Counted from the first letter of the stretch, positions 8,470-17,932 are shown. The stretch is DNA of 44,392 nt from Acidobacteriaceae bacterium (GCA_003165795.1 PMWW01000155.1:23364-67755); one strand, 5' to 3'. The notes: a model not told the origin generated them from the letters alone. Numbers and translations: made by a program.

Positions 8470-10354
8470 GGGCTGCTCCTAGCTCCCGGGCGCCGGCCGC
8501 GGCCCCATCAAAGTGCCGCCGATGCCACAGCTCCAGCATGATCAGCACCCACATTACCTCTCCGTAGTATGCCGGGTAGCTGGCGTTCATATGTTTAATG
8601 TGGGCCAGAAAATCTGGCTGGAAGTAGCCGCGCTGGCGGGTTTGCGGCTCATCCAAGACCGCCGCAATCGACCGCATTTCGGGGTCACTAAGCGCCCAGT
8701 AGCCAACCGGAACACCGAAGCCATGCTTCTTTTTGTGGAGTATGCTGCTAGGCAGAATTCCCTTCATCGCTTCTTTGAATATGAACCTCTTCTCGAAGCC
8801 CTTTAGCTTCAACCGGGATGGAATACGTCCGGAGAACTCAGCCAGATTGCGGTCCATGAATGGAAAGCGTACTTTAACGCCAGCCATCTCGGCAGTCCCT
8901 CGGACTTTTCTTACGTCGTTGTCCGCCAAAGTCATTTTCACGTCGAGGTAAAGCAAGCGGTTGAGCTCAGAACTCGCCTGCGGCGCCGCGTGAAAATGCG
9001 AATCAGGAATATTCAGCCAGCTAGCGGCAGGTACCTGCTTTAGCAAATCGCGATCGAAAACCTGTTCGGCAACCTGCGATAGGAAAAATGAGTAGGAAAA
9101 CATCCGTTGGGGATTGGGAAGTTCCGCGCGGCGTATATACCGCGCTGGCAACGACAAGAATCCTTCCGAGGGGAGAAGGTGCGCCAGTGGCTTGAGCAAG
9201 CGGTTGCGCAAGAATCCGGGAAGGGAATGGTACAGGGCGAATCTTTTGTCGCTGGCATAGCGTTCGTTGCCGGCGAATAGTTCGTCGCCACCATCGCCCG
9301 CCAGGAGGGTCTCAACGCCATTTTCCCGGGCCATGCGAGCACAATAGTAAGCTCCGATGGCCGAAGAATTTGCAAACGGTTCATCAAAGTAGTCGACGAT
9401 CTTAGGTATAGCCTCGGCTGCGTCGCCCGCTTGTAAACATTTTTCGTGATGGTTGGCGTGAAAGCCTTCGGCCGCCGTCCTGGCAAATCCTATCTCGTCG
9501 TACCGCGGATTTTCAAAATAGATGGAAAAGGTATTGACCGGGCTCTGCAATTCGCTCGAAAAGGCCAGAATACTGGTACTGTCAGTTCCGCCGCTTAAGT
9601 AGGCGCCGGTTCGTTCGGGCTCGCAGTCGTTCCAATGCGAGTGCACCGCTTCCCTCATCTTCGCCCGCAGTTGCTCCGCCCAATATGCCGTGCTCTCGTC
9701 TGCAGACTCCTGGTAATTCAGGTCCCAGTATTTTCTCTTGACTATCTCGCCTCGAGTGAACAGCAGCATTGTTCCAGGCTCAAGACGGTCGACATCGTTG
9801 TAAATAGTCAAGGGCGCAGGCACCACGGCGTGCAGCAAGAACTGCACCAGAGCGGCCGGATTGATATCAACCTGAGCTTTCCCGGCGACGACTGCACTCA
9901 GACGCGAGCCAAACAGCAGCCGTCCACGGTCACGCGTCCAGAAAAGCGTTTCCAGTCCCAGGCGATCGATTGCCAGCGCGAGTTGCTGCTGGCCAGCATC
10001 CCAAAGAGCCACAGAGAAACTGCCTTCCAGTTTCTCCACGAAGCTCAAGCCATAGAGCCCATAGAGCTCGACTATGAGTTCCGCGACCGAGTCTCCACTC
10101 CAGTTGCACCTGGCTCTGACGTCAGCCACAAGGTTGTTAAGGTTGCACAAATCGGCCGAGGTGGCCACCAGCACGCCGTTCCGGCTAGCTATGCTTTGAA
10201 ACTTCCAGCGCGGCGAAACCCCGAAGAGCGCGCCCCGGTCTGCCAGCGCGTGGGGCCGGTGGTCGTCCGCCAAGCCAGAGGCACACAACATGGGTTCCAG
10301 TTCACTCGGCCGGAGTTGCGCGCCGGCCTCAACGATCCCGCAGATACCACTCAT
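8459..10354 (-). CDS. Asparagine-synthase-like amidotransferase with degenerate glutaminase domain
   Basis: A 631-aa protein with the two-domain asparagine synthase plan. The C-terminal ATP pyrophosphatase domain is intact: SGGTDS at 254-259, GDGGDELFAG further on. The N-terminal class II glutaminase domain is not. The frame begins MSGICGIV, so the only nearby Cys is residue 5 rather than the Cys2 nucleophile. The RGPD, HRRLSI and NGEIYN motifs seen in the neighbouring paralogue are absent. It therefore probably cannot use glutamine as nitrogen donor and may work with ammonia, a partner glutaminase or another ligation chemistry. Its ATG overlaps the stop of the upstream paralogue (ATGA). The open frame could extend 11 codons upstream, but the overlap start fits best. 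Confidence 0.85.
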   Translation of the reverse strand: MSGICGIVEAGAQLRPSELEPMLCASGLADDHRPHALADRGALFGVSPRWKFQSIASRNGVLVATSADLCNLNNLVADVRARCNWSGDSVAELIVELYGLYGLSFVEKLEGSFSVALWDAGQQQLALAIDRLGLETLFWTRDRGRLLFGSRLSAVVAGKAQVDINPAALVQFLLHAVVPAPLTIYNDVDRLEPGTMLLFTRGEIVKRKYWDLNYQESADESTAYWAEQLRAKMREAVHSHWNDCEPERTGAYLSGGTDSTSILAFSSELQSPVNTFSIYFENPRYDEIGFARTAAEGFHANHHEKCLQAGDAAEAIPKIVDYFDEPFANSSAIGAYYCARMARENGVETLLAGDGGDELFAGNERYASDKRFALYHSLPGFLRNRLLKPLAHLLPSEGFLSLPARYIRRAELPNPQRMFSYSFFLSQVAEQVFDRDLLKQVPAASWLNIPDSHFHAAPQASSELNRLLYLDVKMTLADNDVRKVRGTAEMAGVKVRFPFMDRNLAEFSGRIPSRLKLKGFEKRFIFKEAMKGILPSSILHKKKHGFGVPVGYWALSDPEMRSIAAVLDEPQTRQRGYFQPDFLAHIKHMNASYPAYYGEVMWVLIMLELWHRRHFDGAAAGARELGAAHAF

Positions 10355-12237
10355 GCGATTCCTTGTACTCGAAAGGTTTCCTGCCACTTGCGAAACATCA
10401 ATACGGACCAGAGATACGCCGAACGATCAAAGCTTCCCGACTGGTGCTGTTTCCATATCTTGCAGAGGTAAGCTCGATTCAGGATCCCGTCGTCGGATTT
10501 CATGATTGCAGAGTAGGCGACATCTTTTATTTCCTTGCGGAACCAACGGTCCAGGGGGACTGCGAACCCCTGCTTGCGACGGTAAAGAATGTCGGCAGGC
10601 AGAAGCGGCTCCAGTGACTTCTTGAATATGTACTTACCGGTCGTTCCACGGAGTTTCAAGTCCGAAGGCATCGCGGCCACCGTCTCCATCAACTTGTGGT
10701 CGAGAAGGGGAGCGCGCAGCTCCAGCGACACCGCCATACTGGCTCGGTCCACCTTGGTGAGAATGTCGTCAGGCAGATAAGTCTTGATATCGACATACTG
10801 GATACGAGAGAGAGGATCGGTAGTGTCGGCTTCATCGTAGTACTTACGAAAGACATCCATTGAATCGTAGTCTGCTAGCGAGCGCTGAAACTCCGGCGTA
10901 AATAGACTGGATTTTTCGTCCGGTCTGAAAATCGAGATGGAATTGAAGTATCCCTCCAAGGGGGAGCGCGCCAGCGACTGGAAAGTGGCCTTGGCTCGAA
11001 GAACACGCGGCGCCCAGGCCAGCCCCGGATACCATCTGCCCAACGGTCCAAAGACCGCGCTGCGTACGGGCGCGGGCACCAGGTTACGCAGCTGGTTTTC
11101 GCGGCGATCGAAAAGATAGCGCCGGTAGCCGGCAAAATTTTCGTCGCCACCATCGCCGCCCAGAGCGACGGTCACATGCTGCCGGGCCATTTTGGAAACA
11201 TAATAGGTCGGAATAGCGCTGGAATCCGCGAAGGGCTCATCGTAGTGCCAAACCAGCTTGTCGATGATTTCCAGTGCCCGCGGTTCGACCGTGTCCTCGT
11301 GGTGGTCAGTCCCGAACTGCGTGGCTACCTGGCGAGCAAAAGCCGATTCGTCGTATTCCTGCTGCGGAAAGGCAATCGAGCAAGTCGTCACCGGGCGGTC
11401 CATCTCGCGGCTCATCATGGCGACGACGGACGATGAGTCCACGCCGCCGCTTAGAAACGCGCCCAGCGGCACTTCACTCATCAAGCGAATTCGGGTGGCT
11501 TCGCTAAGTCGTTCTCGAACTATTTCCGACCATTCTTCTTCCGCATGGTCTTCAATGCTAGCGAAGGAAAGCTTCCAATACTGTACTTCCCTTACTCCTG
11601 CCGCGTTTGCCACCAGATAGTGGGCGGGCAGCAGTTTTCGCGCACCTCGGTAGATCGTCCGGGGCGCCGGTATATAGCCGAGCGAGAAGTAGTCGCACAC
11701 TGCCAACGGATCCATGGTGCGCGGCGAACCATCCGCCGCCAGGATCGCTTTTAGCTCAGAACCGAAGATGACGCGGTTGTGGTCCACCGAATAGTAAAGC
11801 GGCTTCTTGCCAACGCGATCACGGGCCAGCAATAAGCGGCGGCGCTTGCTGTCCCAAATCGCAATTGCAAACATGCCGCGCAGTTGCGAAAAGCAATCCT
11901 CTCCACATTCTTCATAGAGGTGGACGATAGCTTCAGTGTCCGAATTCGTAGCAAAGCGATGTCCGCGGGCGCGCAAGTCCTGGGAAAGAGCCGGATAGTT
12001 GTAGATCTCGCCGTTGAGCAGGACCCACACCGTACCATCCTCGTTGCTAATCGGTTGATGGCCTCCGGCAACGTCAATAATGCTCAGCCGCCGGTGCCCC
12101 AAACCAATGCCGCGGTCGACATAAATTCCTTCATCATCCGGACCGCGGTGGCGCAGGGACTCGTTCATGCGATGCACCACTTCGCGATCGACGGTCCGGG
12201 CCTGATCGAATTCGAAAATACCGCTAATTCCGCACAT
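10351..12237 (-). CDS. Glutamine-dependent asparagine-synthase-family amidotransferase, exosortase A-associated
   Basis: A 628-aa enzyme matching the exosortase A-associated amidotransferase 1 group (TIGR03108 type) of the asparagine synthase family. All glutaminase motifs are present: Cys2 in MCGISG, RGPDDEG at 31-37, HRRLSIID at 48-55 and NGEIYN at 75-80. The synthetase half carries SGGVDSS at 263-269 and GGDGGDENFAG. It would amidate a carboxylated sugar or similar group of the EPS using ATP and glutamine; the true acceptor is unknown. It overlaps the GT gene upstream by 14 nt and the degenerate paralogue downstream by 4 nt, so the two are probably made together. Confidence 0.92.
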   Translation of the reverse strand: MCGISGIFEFDQARTVDREVVHRMNESLRHRGPDDEGIYVDRGIGLGHRRLSIIDVAGGHQPISNEDGTVWVLLNGEIYNYPALSQDLRARGHRFATNSDTEAIVHLYEECGEDCFSQLRGMFAIAIWDSKRRRLLLARDRVGKKPLYYSVDHNRVIFGSELKAILAADGSPRTMDPLAVCDYFSLGYIPAPRTIYRGARKLLPAHYLVANAAGVREVQYWKLSFASIEDHAEEEWSEIVRERLSEATRIRLMSEVPLGAFLSGGVDSSSVVAMMSREMDRPVTTCSIAFPQQEYDESAFARQVATQFGTDHHEDTVEPRALEIIDKLVWHYDEPFADSSAIPTYYVSKMARQHVTVALGGDGGDENFAGYRRYLFDRRENQLRNLVPAPVRSAVFGPLGRWYPGLAWAPRVLRAKATFQSLARSPLEGYFNSISIFRPDEKSSLFTPEFQRSLADYDSMDVFRKYYDEADTTDPLSRIQYVDIKTYLPDDILTKVDRASMAVSLELRAPLLDHKLMETVAAMPSDLKLRGTTGKYIFKKSLEPLLPADILYRRKQGFAVPLDRWFRKEIKDVAYSAIMKSDDGILNRAYLCKIWKQHQSGSFDRSAYLWSVLMFRKWQETFRVQGIA

Positions 12238-13489
12238 AGGTTTCCGCGCCCGGGATGGCTCCCTTTAGTTTTGCCAAGCCTACATACAACTCACAATAAC
12301 GGTGCAACATACCCTCTAAACTGAAATGCCTGAGCGCCCGGGCGCGCGCTGCTTGGCCAAATTGGGCCCGCAGCCGGTGGTCCTGAAGCAGGGTCCGCAG
12401 CCTGGTGCTTAGCTCGGTCGCGTCTCCCGGTTGGAAAAGATGGCCGCATACTGACTCGGCGACCACTTCGGGATTTCCGCCCACTCGAGTGGCCAGTACC
12501 GGCAGCCCTGTGGCCAGCGCTTCCAGAAGAGTGTTCGACATACCTTCCATAAGCGAGGGCAGCACGAAAACATCGAGCGCGTTGAGCAGGTCGGCCACAT
12601 TGTCACAGGCCCCCGGAAACAGGACATGACCATGCAAGAGCGGGGAACGAGCGACGTACTCCTGCAGTCGCGCCAGCTCCGGCCCGGAACCCACGAGCAA
12701 AACGTAAATATTGGACATGGCAGGCAGGAGCACTTCCGCGGCCCGCAACAAAGTCATGGCATCTTTCAGCGGAACCATGCGGCCCACGGAGCCGACAACC
12801 AACCCATCCGCGGGAATCCCGAGGTGACGGCGCATTGTGCAGCGCACCTCAACCCGCGACTTGAACTTTTCCCCGTCCACGCCGTTGTACAGGACATGGA
12901 TTGTCTCGGGTTTACACCAGGCTTGCGCAGCATGATAGCTGCGCAACTCCTGGCTAACCGTGAAAACGGCAGAAGCCCAGCGGTACGCCAGGTGACGCAA
13001 CGTGCGCTGCCGCATGGGCAAGCCAGCCAGCATCTCGAGCTGATAACCGTGTTCGCTGTGGATGATGACGGGGACGCGCGCCATTCGCGCCGCCAAGATG
13101 GCCTCGATCCCGCCCCAATTTCGCGAGTGAACAATGGCAGGACGAACTCGCTTCATGAGTTTGGCGAGCCGCAACACGTTGAACTGGAAGGCTGCTCCCT
13201 CGGTACCGGCGTCCATAATCTCCACGCCCGTGGCCCACGACCTTGCCGCGGGCGCGGTGCCGCGCAGAGTACAGATCGAGTGTTGAAACCGTCCGGCTTC
13301 GAGTCCGTTTACCAGCTTCATGATGACTTTCTCGGTACCGCCAACGTCCAGCCGGTCGAACACATGCATGATTCGCAGCGGAAACCCTTTTCGGCGCGAC
13401 ATCTGTTCGCCGCGTAGGAAAGAAAGCGAAGCCGGGCTGGCCGGCGAGGCGGCATCATCTATCCGGATTGGAGCAGCAGATCGAGTCAT
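12224..13489 (-). CDS. GT4 glycosyltransferase, PEP-CTERM/EpsH1-associated (stp2 type)
   Basis: A 421-aa GT4 glycosyltransferase. The segment IMHVFDRLDVGGTEKV followed by VHSRNWGGIEA and HSEHGYQ matches the PEP-CTERM/EpsH1-associated sugar transferase family 2 (TIGR03088 type). The C-terminal donor-binding part has VGSVGRMVPLKD, VGSGPEL and SLMEGMSNTLLEALA, with the GT4 Glu. The first 35 or so residues are poorly conserved in style, and a start at 13402 (MSRRKGF) is possible; neither start has a strong ribosome binding site. I keep 13489 because it lies 4 nt after the stop of the preceding gene. Confidence 0.88.
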   Translation of the reverse strand: MTRSAAPIRIDDAASPASPASLSFLRGEQMSRRKGFPLRIMHVFDRLDVGGTEKVIMKLVNGLEAGRFQHSICTLRGTAPAARSWATGVEIMDAGTEGAAFQFNVLRLAKLMKRVRPAIVHSRNWGGIEAILAARMARVPVIIHSEHGYQLEMLAGLPMRQRTLRHLAYRWASAVFTVSQELRSYHAAQAWCKPETIHVLYNGVDGEKFKSRVEVRCTMRRHLGIPADGLVVGSVGRMVPLKDAMTLLRAAEVLLPAMSNIYVLLVGSGPELARLQEYVARSPLLHGHVLFPGACDNVADLLNALDVFVLPSLMEGMSNTLLEALATGLPVLATRVGGNPEVVAESVCGHLFQPGDATELSTRLRTLLQDHRLRAQFGQAARARALRHFSLEGMLHRYCELYVGLAKLKGAIPGAETYVRN

Positions 13490-13493
13490 GGTG

Positions 13494-14726
13494 TCACTTC
13501 GTCGCCAATATTGTGGGCGACAAATCTGCCGGCCTACTCACTACTTCGCTCATCAGTTCTTCCAGACGGCGCAAACGCGATTCCCAGCTAAGCTGCTTTC
13601 TCACTGCGGGAGCAGACTCGCGGAACTTGCGGCGTAACAAGAAATTAGCGAGCACGAAGTTGACGGTCTCGGCAAATTGTTGGGGATTATCGGCGGCGAA
13701 CAATCCCTCATGCTCCGACAAACCTATTCCCGCAACCGCACGGCTGCTGGTCACCACCGGAGTTCCCACCGCCAAAGATTCGGCGATCTTGTTATGGAAC
13801 CCCTGGGAGATTCGAAACGGAGCGACAGAAATCTCGGCGTGGCGAAAATACTGATAGACGTCAGGGACCGTCCCGGTGACGGTGACTCCCGGAAGCTTAG
13901 CCAGTCGTTGTACTTTGCGATCGGGATTGCGGCCGACGACCACAAAATTCAACTCGGGACGTTGCCGGCGAAGCAGCGGAAAGATGTCGCGTGCGAAGTG
14001 CTCGGCAGCATCGGAATTGGGTCGGTAATTCATGGTGCCGACGAAGACAGCAAACGGTTGTAGCCGGCGAAGGCCGGTGTCGGCTACCTCAGCAATGGCG
14101 GTTGGAACTTCGACCCCGTTCGCCATCACTTCCACCGGAAACTGGTTTCGCGCGGCACCGCAGAGTTCCCGCGCGTCATGCTGGGTGACCGCCAGCGAGA
14201 GGGCGGCTCGAGAACCCAACGTTCGCTCGCAGGCCGCAACGGCGCGGGCTTCACGGGCATAGAGCCAGGAGCGCGGCGGGCGGCAAGAGCCGGCATATTG
14301 CTGCCACTTCGCAGAGTCGGCATCGACAAAGTCCACTACTAAGCGAGCCGGCGACGGCGACGGAACGTACTGACCCATGGAGGAGCAATAGACAAAGATC
14401 AGATCATGGCGGTGCTGCCGCAACGCCTGGCGCACGGCCTCGGCAAAAACCGGCGAATAAAAGAAAGCTGCCGACATTGACCGGTCGCAAAGACCAGCCC
14501 AGGCGGCTCGCAGAAATCTGCCCGGCTGGCGTAAGGTTTCCACGTGAACACTGCGGCAGATTTCCCGGCAAGCCTTCTGGTGTACGGCATCGGCTTGCGA
14601 ATCGGCAAAGCAGAACAGATCGACTTCATGCCGTCCAGCCAGATACTTCAATTCATGGAACGCACGGATTCGCTCTCCTTTGTCAGGAGGGTAGGGCAGC
14701 CGATGAGTAAGGAACAATATCTGCAT
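13494..14726 (-). CDS. GT4-type glycosyltransferase, PEP-CTERM/EpsH1-associated (stp1 type)
   Basis: A 410-aa glycosyltransferase. The opening ILFLTHRLPYPPDKGERIRAFH is the signature of PEP-CTERM/EpsH1-associated sugar transferase family 1 (TIGR03087 type). Further motifs are DFVDADSAKW near residue 125, FVGTMNYRPN near 230 and APFRISQGFHNKIAESLAVG, which carries the GT4 Glu. It stands 31 nt after the FemAB-like gene and 4 nt before the stp2-type gene. The pair stp1/stp2 is a standard component of XrtA-type EPS loci. Donor and linkage cannot be derived. Confidence 0.9.
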   Translation of the reverse strand: MQILFLTHRLPYPPDKGERIRAFHELKYLAGRHEVDLFCFADSQADAVHQKACREICRSVHVETLRQPGRFLRAAWAGLCDRSMSAAFFYSPVFAEAVRQALRQHRHDLIFVYCSSMGQYVPSPSPARLVVDFVDADSAKWQQYAGSCRPPRSWLYAREARAVAACERTLGSRAALSLAVTQHDARELCGAARNQFPVEVMANGVEVPTAIAEVADTGLRRLQPFAVFVGTMNYRPNSDAAEHFARDIFPLLRRQRPELNFVVVGRNPDRKVQRLAKLPGVTVTGTVPDVYQYFRHAEISVAPFRISQGFHNKIAESLAVGTPVVTSSRAVAGIGLSEHEGLFAADNPQQFAETVNFVLANFLLRRKFRESAPAVRKQLSWESRLRRLEELMSEVVSRPADLSPTILATK

Positions 14727-14757
14727 TTCGTAAATCCGGGGGTGACGATGGGCCTAA

Positions 14758-15816
14758 CTAAGGGAACCAGCGAACGACTTTGGGACCTAGCCACGTCGTG
14801 GCCCGGAGAGGCATTTGACTCCACAGCCGAGTGGCGATCTCAAACTTAGGGTTGGTAGGAGAAAAGTTGGGTGCCTCTTTCCGCCTTACCAGAAATGTCT
14901 GGTAGTCGAGGGTCTCGATTTGCATGTTCCACGAAGACTTGAACTGGTAAGCACCGGTACCTCGTTTACTCCGGCCAAAGTCAAAGCGACGCAGTCCCTT
15001 GCTGGCCGCATCCTTCATGAGTTCCCAGTAAATGAAGTTATTGGCAGCGAGATGGTTCGCGTCGCCAGAAGCTCCGGCATAGTGAGGAAACAAGGTGTCC
15101 CCGGAGAACAAGGACAGCACTCCGGCGACTGGCCGACCGTGATAATAGGCCAGCTTAAGGTCGATGCGGTCGCTGAATTCTTCGGCCAAGATTTTCAACC
15201 AGCGCTGGGAAAATACCGGTGTCCCAAAGCGGCGCCAGTTGGTGGCAAACAATTGGTAGAACGAAGCTAGTTGCTCTTCTACTCCTGAACGCAGCTCCAG
15301 GCCGGCCTTCTCTCCCTTGCGAATCATGTACCGGGTATCGCGCGGCAACTTCTTCAGGCTGGCTTCAGGGTCGGAGCCCAATTCGCAACTGAATCCCACG
15401 TACAAGGTTTTGGGTATGAATCCCGGATATGGCTTGCATCGCCTATGGCGCAGTTCTAGAAAATCCACGTTCTCGGCCCGCGCAATCTCTTTTGCGCGCT
15501 CGACCAGGGCGTCCCCGGATTCCTCATCCTGGGCGCAGACGCCCCCGTAGTCGGCGAAGGGCGAGGACATCAGGCAGCGACCCACGATCCAGTTCGCCAC
15601 CAGGAACAGCGGCAGGACGCCGGTGATTTCGCCATTACGTTGGGCATAGATAGACCGTGGCTCATAGTCAAACGACTTCTCGATGGCCCTCATCCACGCG
15701 GTGGCATGAAAGGGGGTCGCTCCCGGCTGAGAGTGGAGCCATCGGTCCCACGCCGGGGCAATTCCGGGACAGAACTCCCGCACCGTTACTGCGACCGGCT
15801 CCGTCTGCTCGACCAT
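14758..15816 (-). CDS. FemAB-like transferase, PEP-CTERM system-associated
   Basis: A 352-aa GNAT-fold protein of the FemAB family as found in PEP-CTERM/EPS loci (TIGR03019 type). FemAB relatives transfer aminoacyl or acyl groups. Supporting segments are ATPFHATAWMRAIEKSF (about 30-46), DFLELRHRR, KLPRDTRYMIRKGEKAGL, the GNAT-like KLAYYHGRPVAGVLSLF and FDFGRSKRGTGAYQFKSSW. The start at 15816 was chosen because it follows the stop of the XRE gene by 10 nt. The open frame continues another 55 codons upstream across that gene, which is very unlikely to be coding. The ribosome binding site is weak. Confidence 0.87.
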   Translation of the reverse strand: MVEQTEPVAVTVREFCPGIAPAWDRWLHSQPGATPFHATAWMRAIEKSFDYEPRSIYAQRNGEITGVLPLFLVANWIVGRCLMSSPFADYGGVCAQDEESGDALVERAKEIARAENVDFLELRHRRCKPYPGFIPKTLYVGFSCELGSDPEASLKKLPRDTRYMIRKGEKAGLELRSGVEEQLASFYQLFATNWRRFGTPVFSQRWLKILAEEFSDRIDLKLAYYHGRPVAGVLSLFSGDTLFPHYAGASGDANHLAANNFIYWELMKDAASKGLRRFDFGRSKRGTGAYQFKSSWNMQIETLDYQTFLVRRKEAPNFSPTNPKFEIATRLWSQMPLRATTWLGPKVVRWFP

Positions 15817-15826
15817 GAGCTGCGCT

Positions 15827-16084
15827 TTAGTCGCTATCACTCTTGGCCCCACGCAGATTCGAAAAGAACACCGACTGCGGAGTAGGGATATTGTCGTGTT
15901 GTTCGAACAGCCATCCTTCTTCCACATTGAGGTAGTCGGCGAGCAATTTCCGTTCACCTTCGGAAGGTTCACGGTACCCATTGATGATTTTGCTAAGCTG
16001 GCTTTCGCAAAACTTCAGTTCCCTAGCGATTTGGTTTTGTCGAATGCCGAGTTTGAAGATCTGCAATTTGAGGTTCGGATACAT
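15827..16084 (-). CDS. Small XRE-family helix-turn-helix regulator
   Basis: An 85-aa protein consisting almost only of a Cro/C1-type HTH: KLGIRQNQIARELKF, then CESQLSKIINGYREP, which is the recognition helix region, then EGERKLLADYLNV. It would bind DNA as a dimer. It sits inside the EPS operon, 75 nt after the tyrosine kinase and 10 nt before the FemAB-like gene. It might therefore autoregulate or tune the downstream half. The ATG is preceded by an AAAAAGG-like sequence. Target sites are not known. Confidence 0.82.
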   Translation of the reverse strand: MYPNLKLQIFKLGIRQNQIARELKFCESQLSKIINGYREPSEGERKLLADYLNVEEGWLFEQHDNIPTPQSVFFSNLRGAKSDSD

Positions 16085-16159
16085 AGGCCTTTTTCCGCTT
16101 AAAGTCAGGTTGCAGTATGGGTGTGCGTAACCATACGTTGCACTCCCGGTGGACTACGG

Positions 16160-17020
16160 CTATGGTTTTCCTTTCCCGCGCGAATAGCGGTAATAACCGT
16201 AGTAATTTGACCGTCGCCGCTCCTGCCCGTTCAAAACGATACCCAGCACCTTCTTGCCTTGAAGATGCTGTCCAATCTCGGTGAGGGTCTCACGCTTGGT
16301 CTTGCGCGCCCGTACAACGATCAAGACGCCGTCACAGGCGGCGCTAATAAGATCGAAATCGGCCAGGCCGAGAATAGGCGGACAATCCACGATCACCTGA
16401 TCAAAGAGCTCGTTGCAGTGACCGATAAATTCTTTCCATTTGGCGCCGGCGAACAAGTCTGAGGCCGCCGTTAGGAGCTCTCCCGCACCCACCGCGTAGA
16501 GCCGGGGAACGCTGGTGGAGAAGACCGCGTCTTGAAACGTGGTCCGTCCGGCGAGCACTTCCGCCAAGCCGGGCTTGTCAGCATTACCCAGCAGGCCACT
16601 AAGGCCGGCAGTGCGTAGGTCGCCGTCGATGAGCAGTACACGCTGAGTTTCGAGCTGGGCCAGCGATAGGGCCAGGTTCAGTGCAGACACCGTCTTTCCC
16701 TCACCGGAAACCGCGCTGCTTACCACGACAGAGCGAATTCCCTGGGTGATTTGAAAGCGGGTCAGCTTGGTACGCAGCGCGCGATAAGATTCAAAGGCCG
16801 CATGGGTCGAGGTTTCTTCGTCTTCGGTCCGCAAAACCGGACGCCGCATGGGCGCCAGCTCGATCCTCTGGCAGTTCAGCAGCGGGGCTGCGGTTACGCG
16901 GCGAGCGGTCTGGGCCTCGGCTTCAACCGCGGTAAGCAGTTCCGCCAAGGCCGCACTATTGGCCGGCTGCTCGACAGAAAGCCTTTCTGCCTCCTGCATT
17001 TCACGGAACAGCTTACTCAT
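16160..17020 (-). CDS. BY-kinase (tyrosine autokinase) of the EPS/PEP-CTERM locus
   Basis: A 286-aa CpsD/Wzc-C-terminal type protein tyrosine kinase that controls chain length and export by autophosphorylation cycles with the Wzz-like partner. Residues 101-110 form the deviant Walker A (SSAVSGEGKT), 128-135 Walker A' (VLLIDGDLR) and 209-214 Walker B (VIVDCPP). A tyrosine cluster lies at the extreme C-terminus (Tyr 273, 274, 276, 277, 279), as expected for autophosphorylation. The membrane part is a separate gene (the Wzz-like protein two genes upstream), as in the TIGR03018 group. The ATG overlaps the stop of the ATPase gene by 4 nt. Confidence 0.92.
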   Translation of the reverse strand: MSKLFREMQEAERLSVEQPANSAALAELLTAVEAEAQTARRVTAAPLLNCQRIELAPMRRPVLRTEDEETSTHAAFESYRALRTKLTRFQITQGIRSVVVSSAVSGEGKTVSALNLALSLAQLETQRVLLIDGDLRTAGLSGLLGNADKPGLAEVLAGRTTFQDAVFSTSVPRLYAVGAGELLTAASDLFAGAKWKEFIGHCNELFDQVIVDCPPILGLADFDLISAACDGVLIVVRARKTKRETLTEIGQHLQGKKVLGIVLNGQERRRSNYYGYYRYSRGKGKP

Positions 17021-17931
17021 AGTTCGCTCCGGTTTGGCGTCTTGGCCGACGGCGAAGCACCATAGGTGGGAAGTATTGATAGGTTGGCCTTCTTGCCGGC
17101 CACCGCAGTAGATTCGAGTTCGTGGCGCATAGCAGCTTCCTCGACGATGTCCTCCCCAATTTGTGTCCGTCCGGTTTCACATCCGACGGCAAGGCAGGTG
17201 TCAGAAACCAGGTTGATCAGCCGCGGCACTCCGCCCGTGTATTCATAGAGCTTGTCGAACGCCGAGGAGGTGAAGGGCACGGCTTTTTCCAGCCCGGCAA
17301 TGCGAAGCCGCTCGGTGATGTACATGCGGGCTTCGCTGGGACTCAGTTCACGCAGCGTTGCCCGGACGGCAACGCGTTGCCTGACCGCTCGCAGCGCCGG
17401 ATGGCGCAGCAGATCGGTCAACTCCGGCTGGCCGCACAGAACGACCTGAAGAAGTTTTTCGCGGTAGCTGTCCGCATTCATCAACAACCGGACCTCCTCG
17501 AGCACGTCGACCGTCAGCAGGTGGGCTTCATCCACAATAATCAGGCAGGTCCCACCATCCTTGGAGGCGGCAAACATTAAGCCTTGCAGAGCGGCAATCC
17601 GGCAGGGCTTCGAGTTGAAGGTGCGGGGGACCTCGAATTCAAACAGGAGCGTCTCCAGCAATTCCTCCGGGCTGAGCCGCGGATTGACAATCAGCGCCGT
17701 GGGCAGAGTTCTTTGCGGGTAGCTGCGCGCCAGCACACTCAAGAGCCCGTTGAGGACGGTGGTCTTCCCCGTCCCAATGGGTCCGCTGAAGAGCATTAGA
17801 CCTTTGCGGCCGATGACGCCCTGGGCCAGCAGCATCAGCGCATTGCGATGCGGCTCGGCCAGCTGTAAGAACTTCGGGTCGGGGGTAAGCCGGAACGGTT
17901 CTTCCTTGAGATGGTAAAAGTTTAGGTACAT
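17017..17931 (-). CDS. ExeA-like AAA ATPase, XrtA-associated
   Basis: A 304-aa AAA ATPase of the type seen in exosortase A loci (TIGR03015) and related to secretion ATPase ExeA/GspA. It opens MYLNFYHLKEEPFRLTPDP, typical of the family, then carries Walker A GPIGTGKT (50-57), Walker B LIIVDEAH (130-137) and a sensor/arginine region with GVPRLINLVSD. Presumably it supports export or assembly, but the exact role in these loci is not established. The start at 17931 lies one base after the stop of the Wzz-like gene; the 12 further upstream codons overlap that gene and lack homology. Confidence 0.9.
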   Translation of the reverse strand: MYLNFYHLKEEPFRLTPDPKFLQLAEPHRNALMLLAQGVIGRKGLMLFSGPIGTGKTTVLNGLLSVLARSYPQRTLPTALIVNPRLSPEELLETLLFEFEVPRTFNSKPCRIAALQGLMFAASKDGGTCLIIVDEAHLLTVDVLEEVRLLMNADSYREKLLQVVLCGQPELTDLLRHPALRAVRQRVAVRATLRELSPSEARMYITERLRIAGLEKAVPFTSSAFDKLYEYTGGVPRLINLVSDTCLAVGCETGRTQIGEDIVEEAAMRHELESTAVAGKKANLSILPTYGASPSAKTPNRSEL

Positions 17932-17932
17932 A

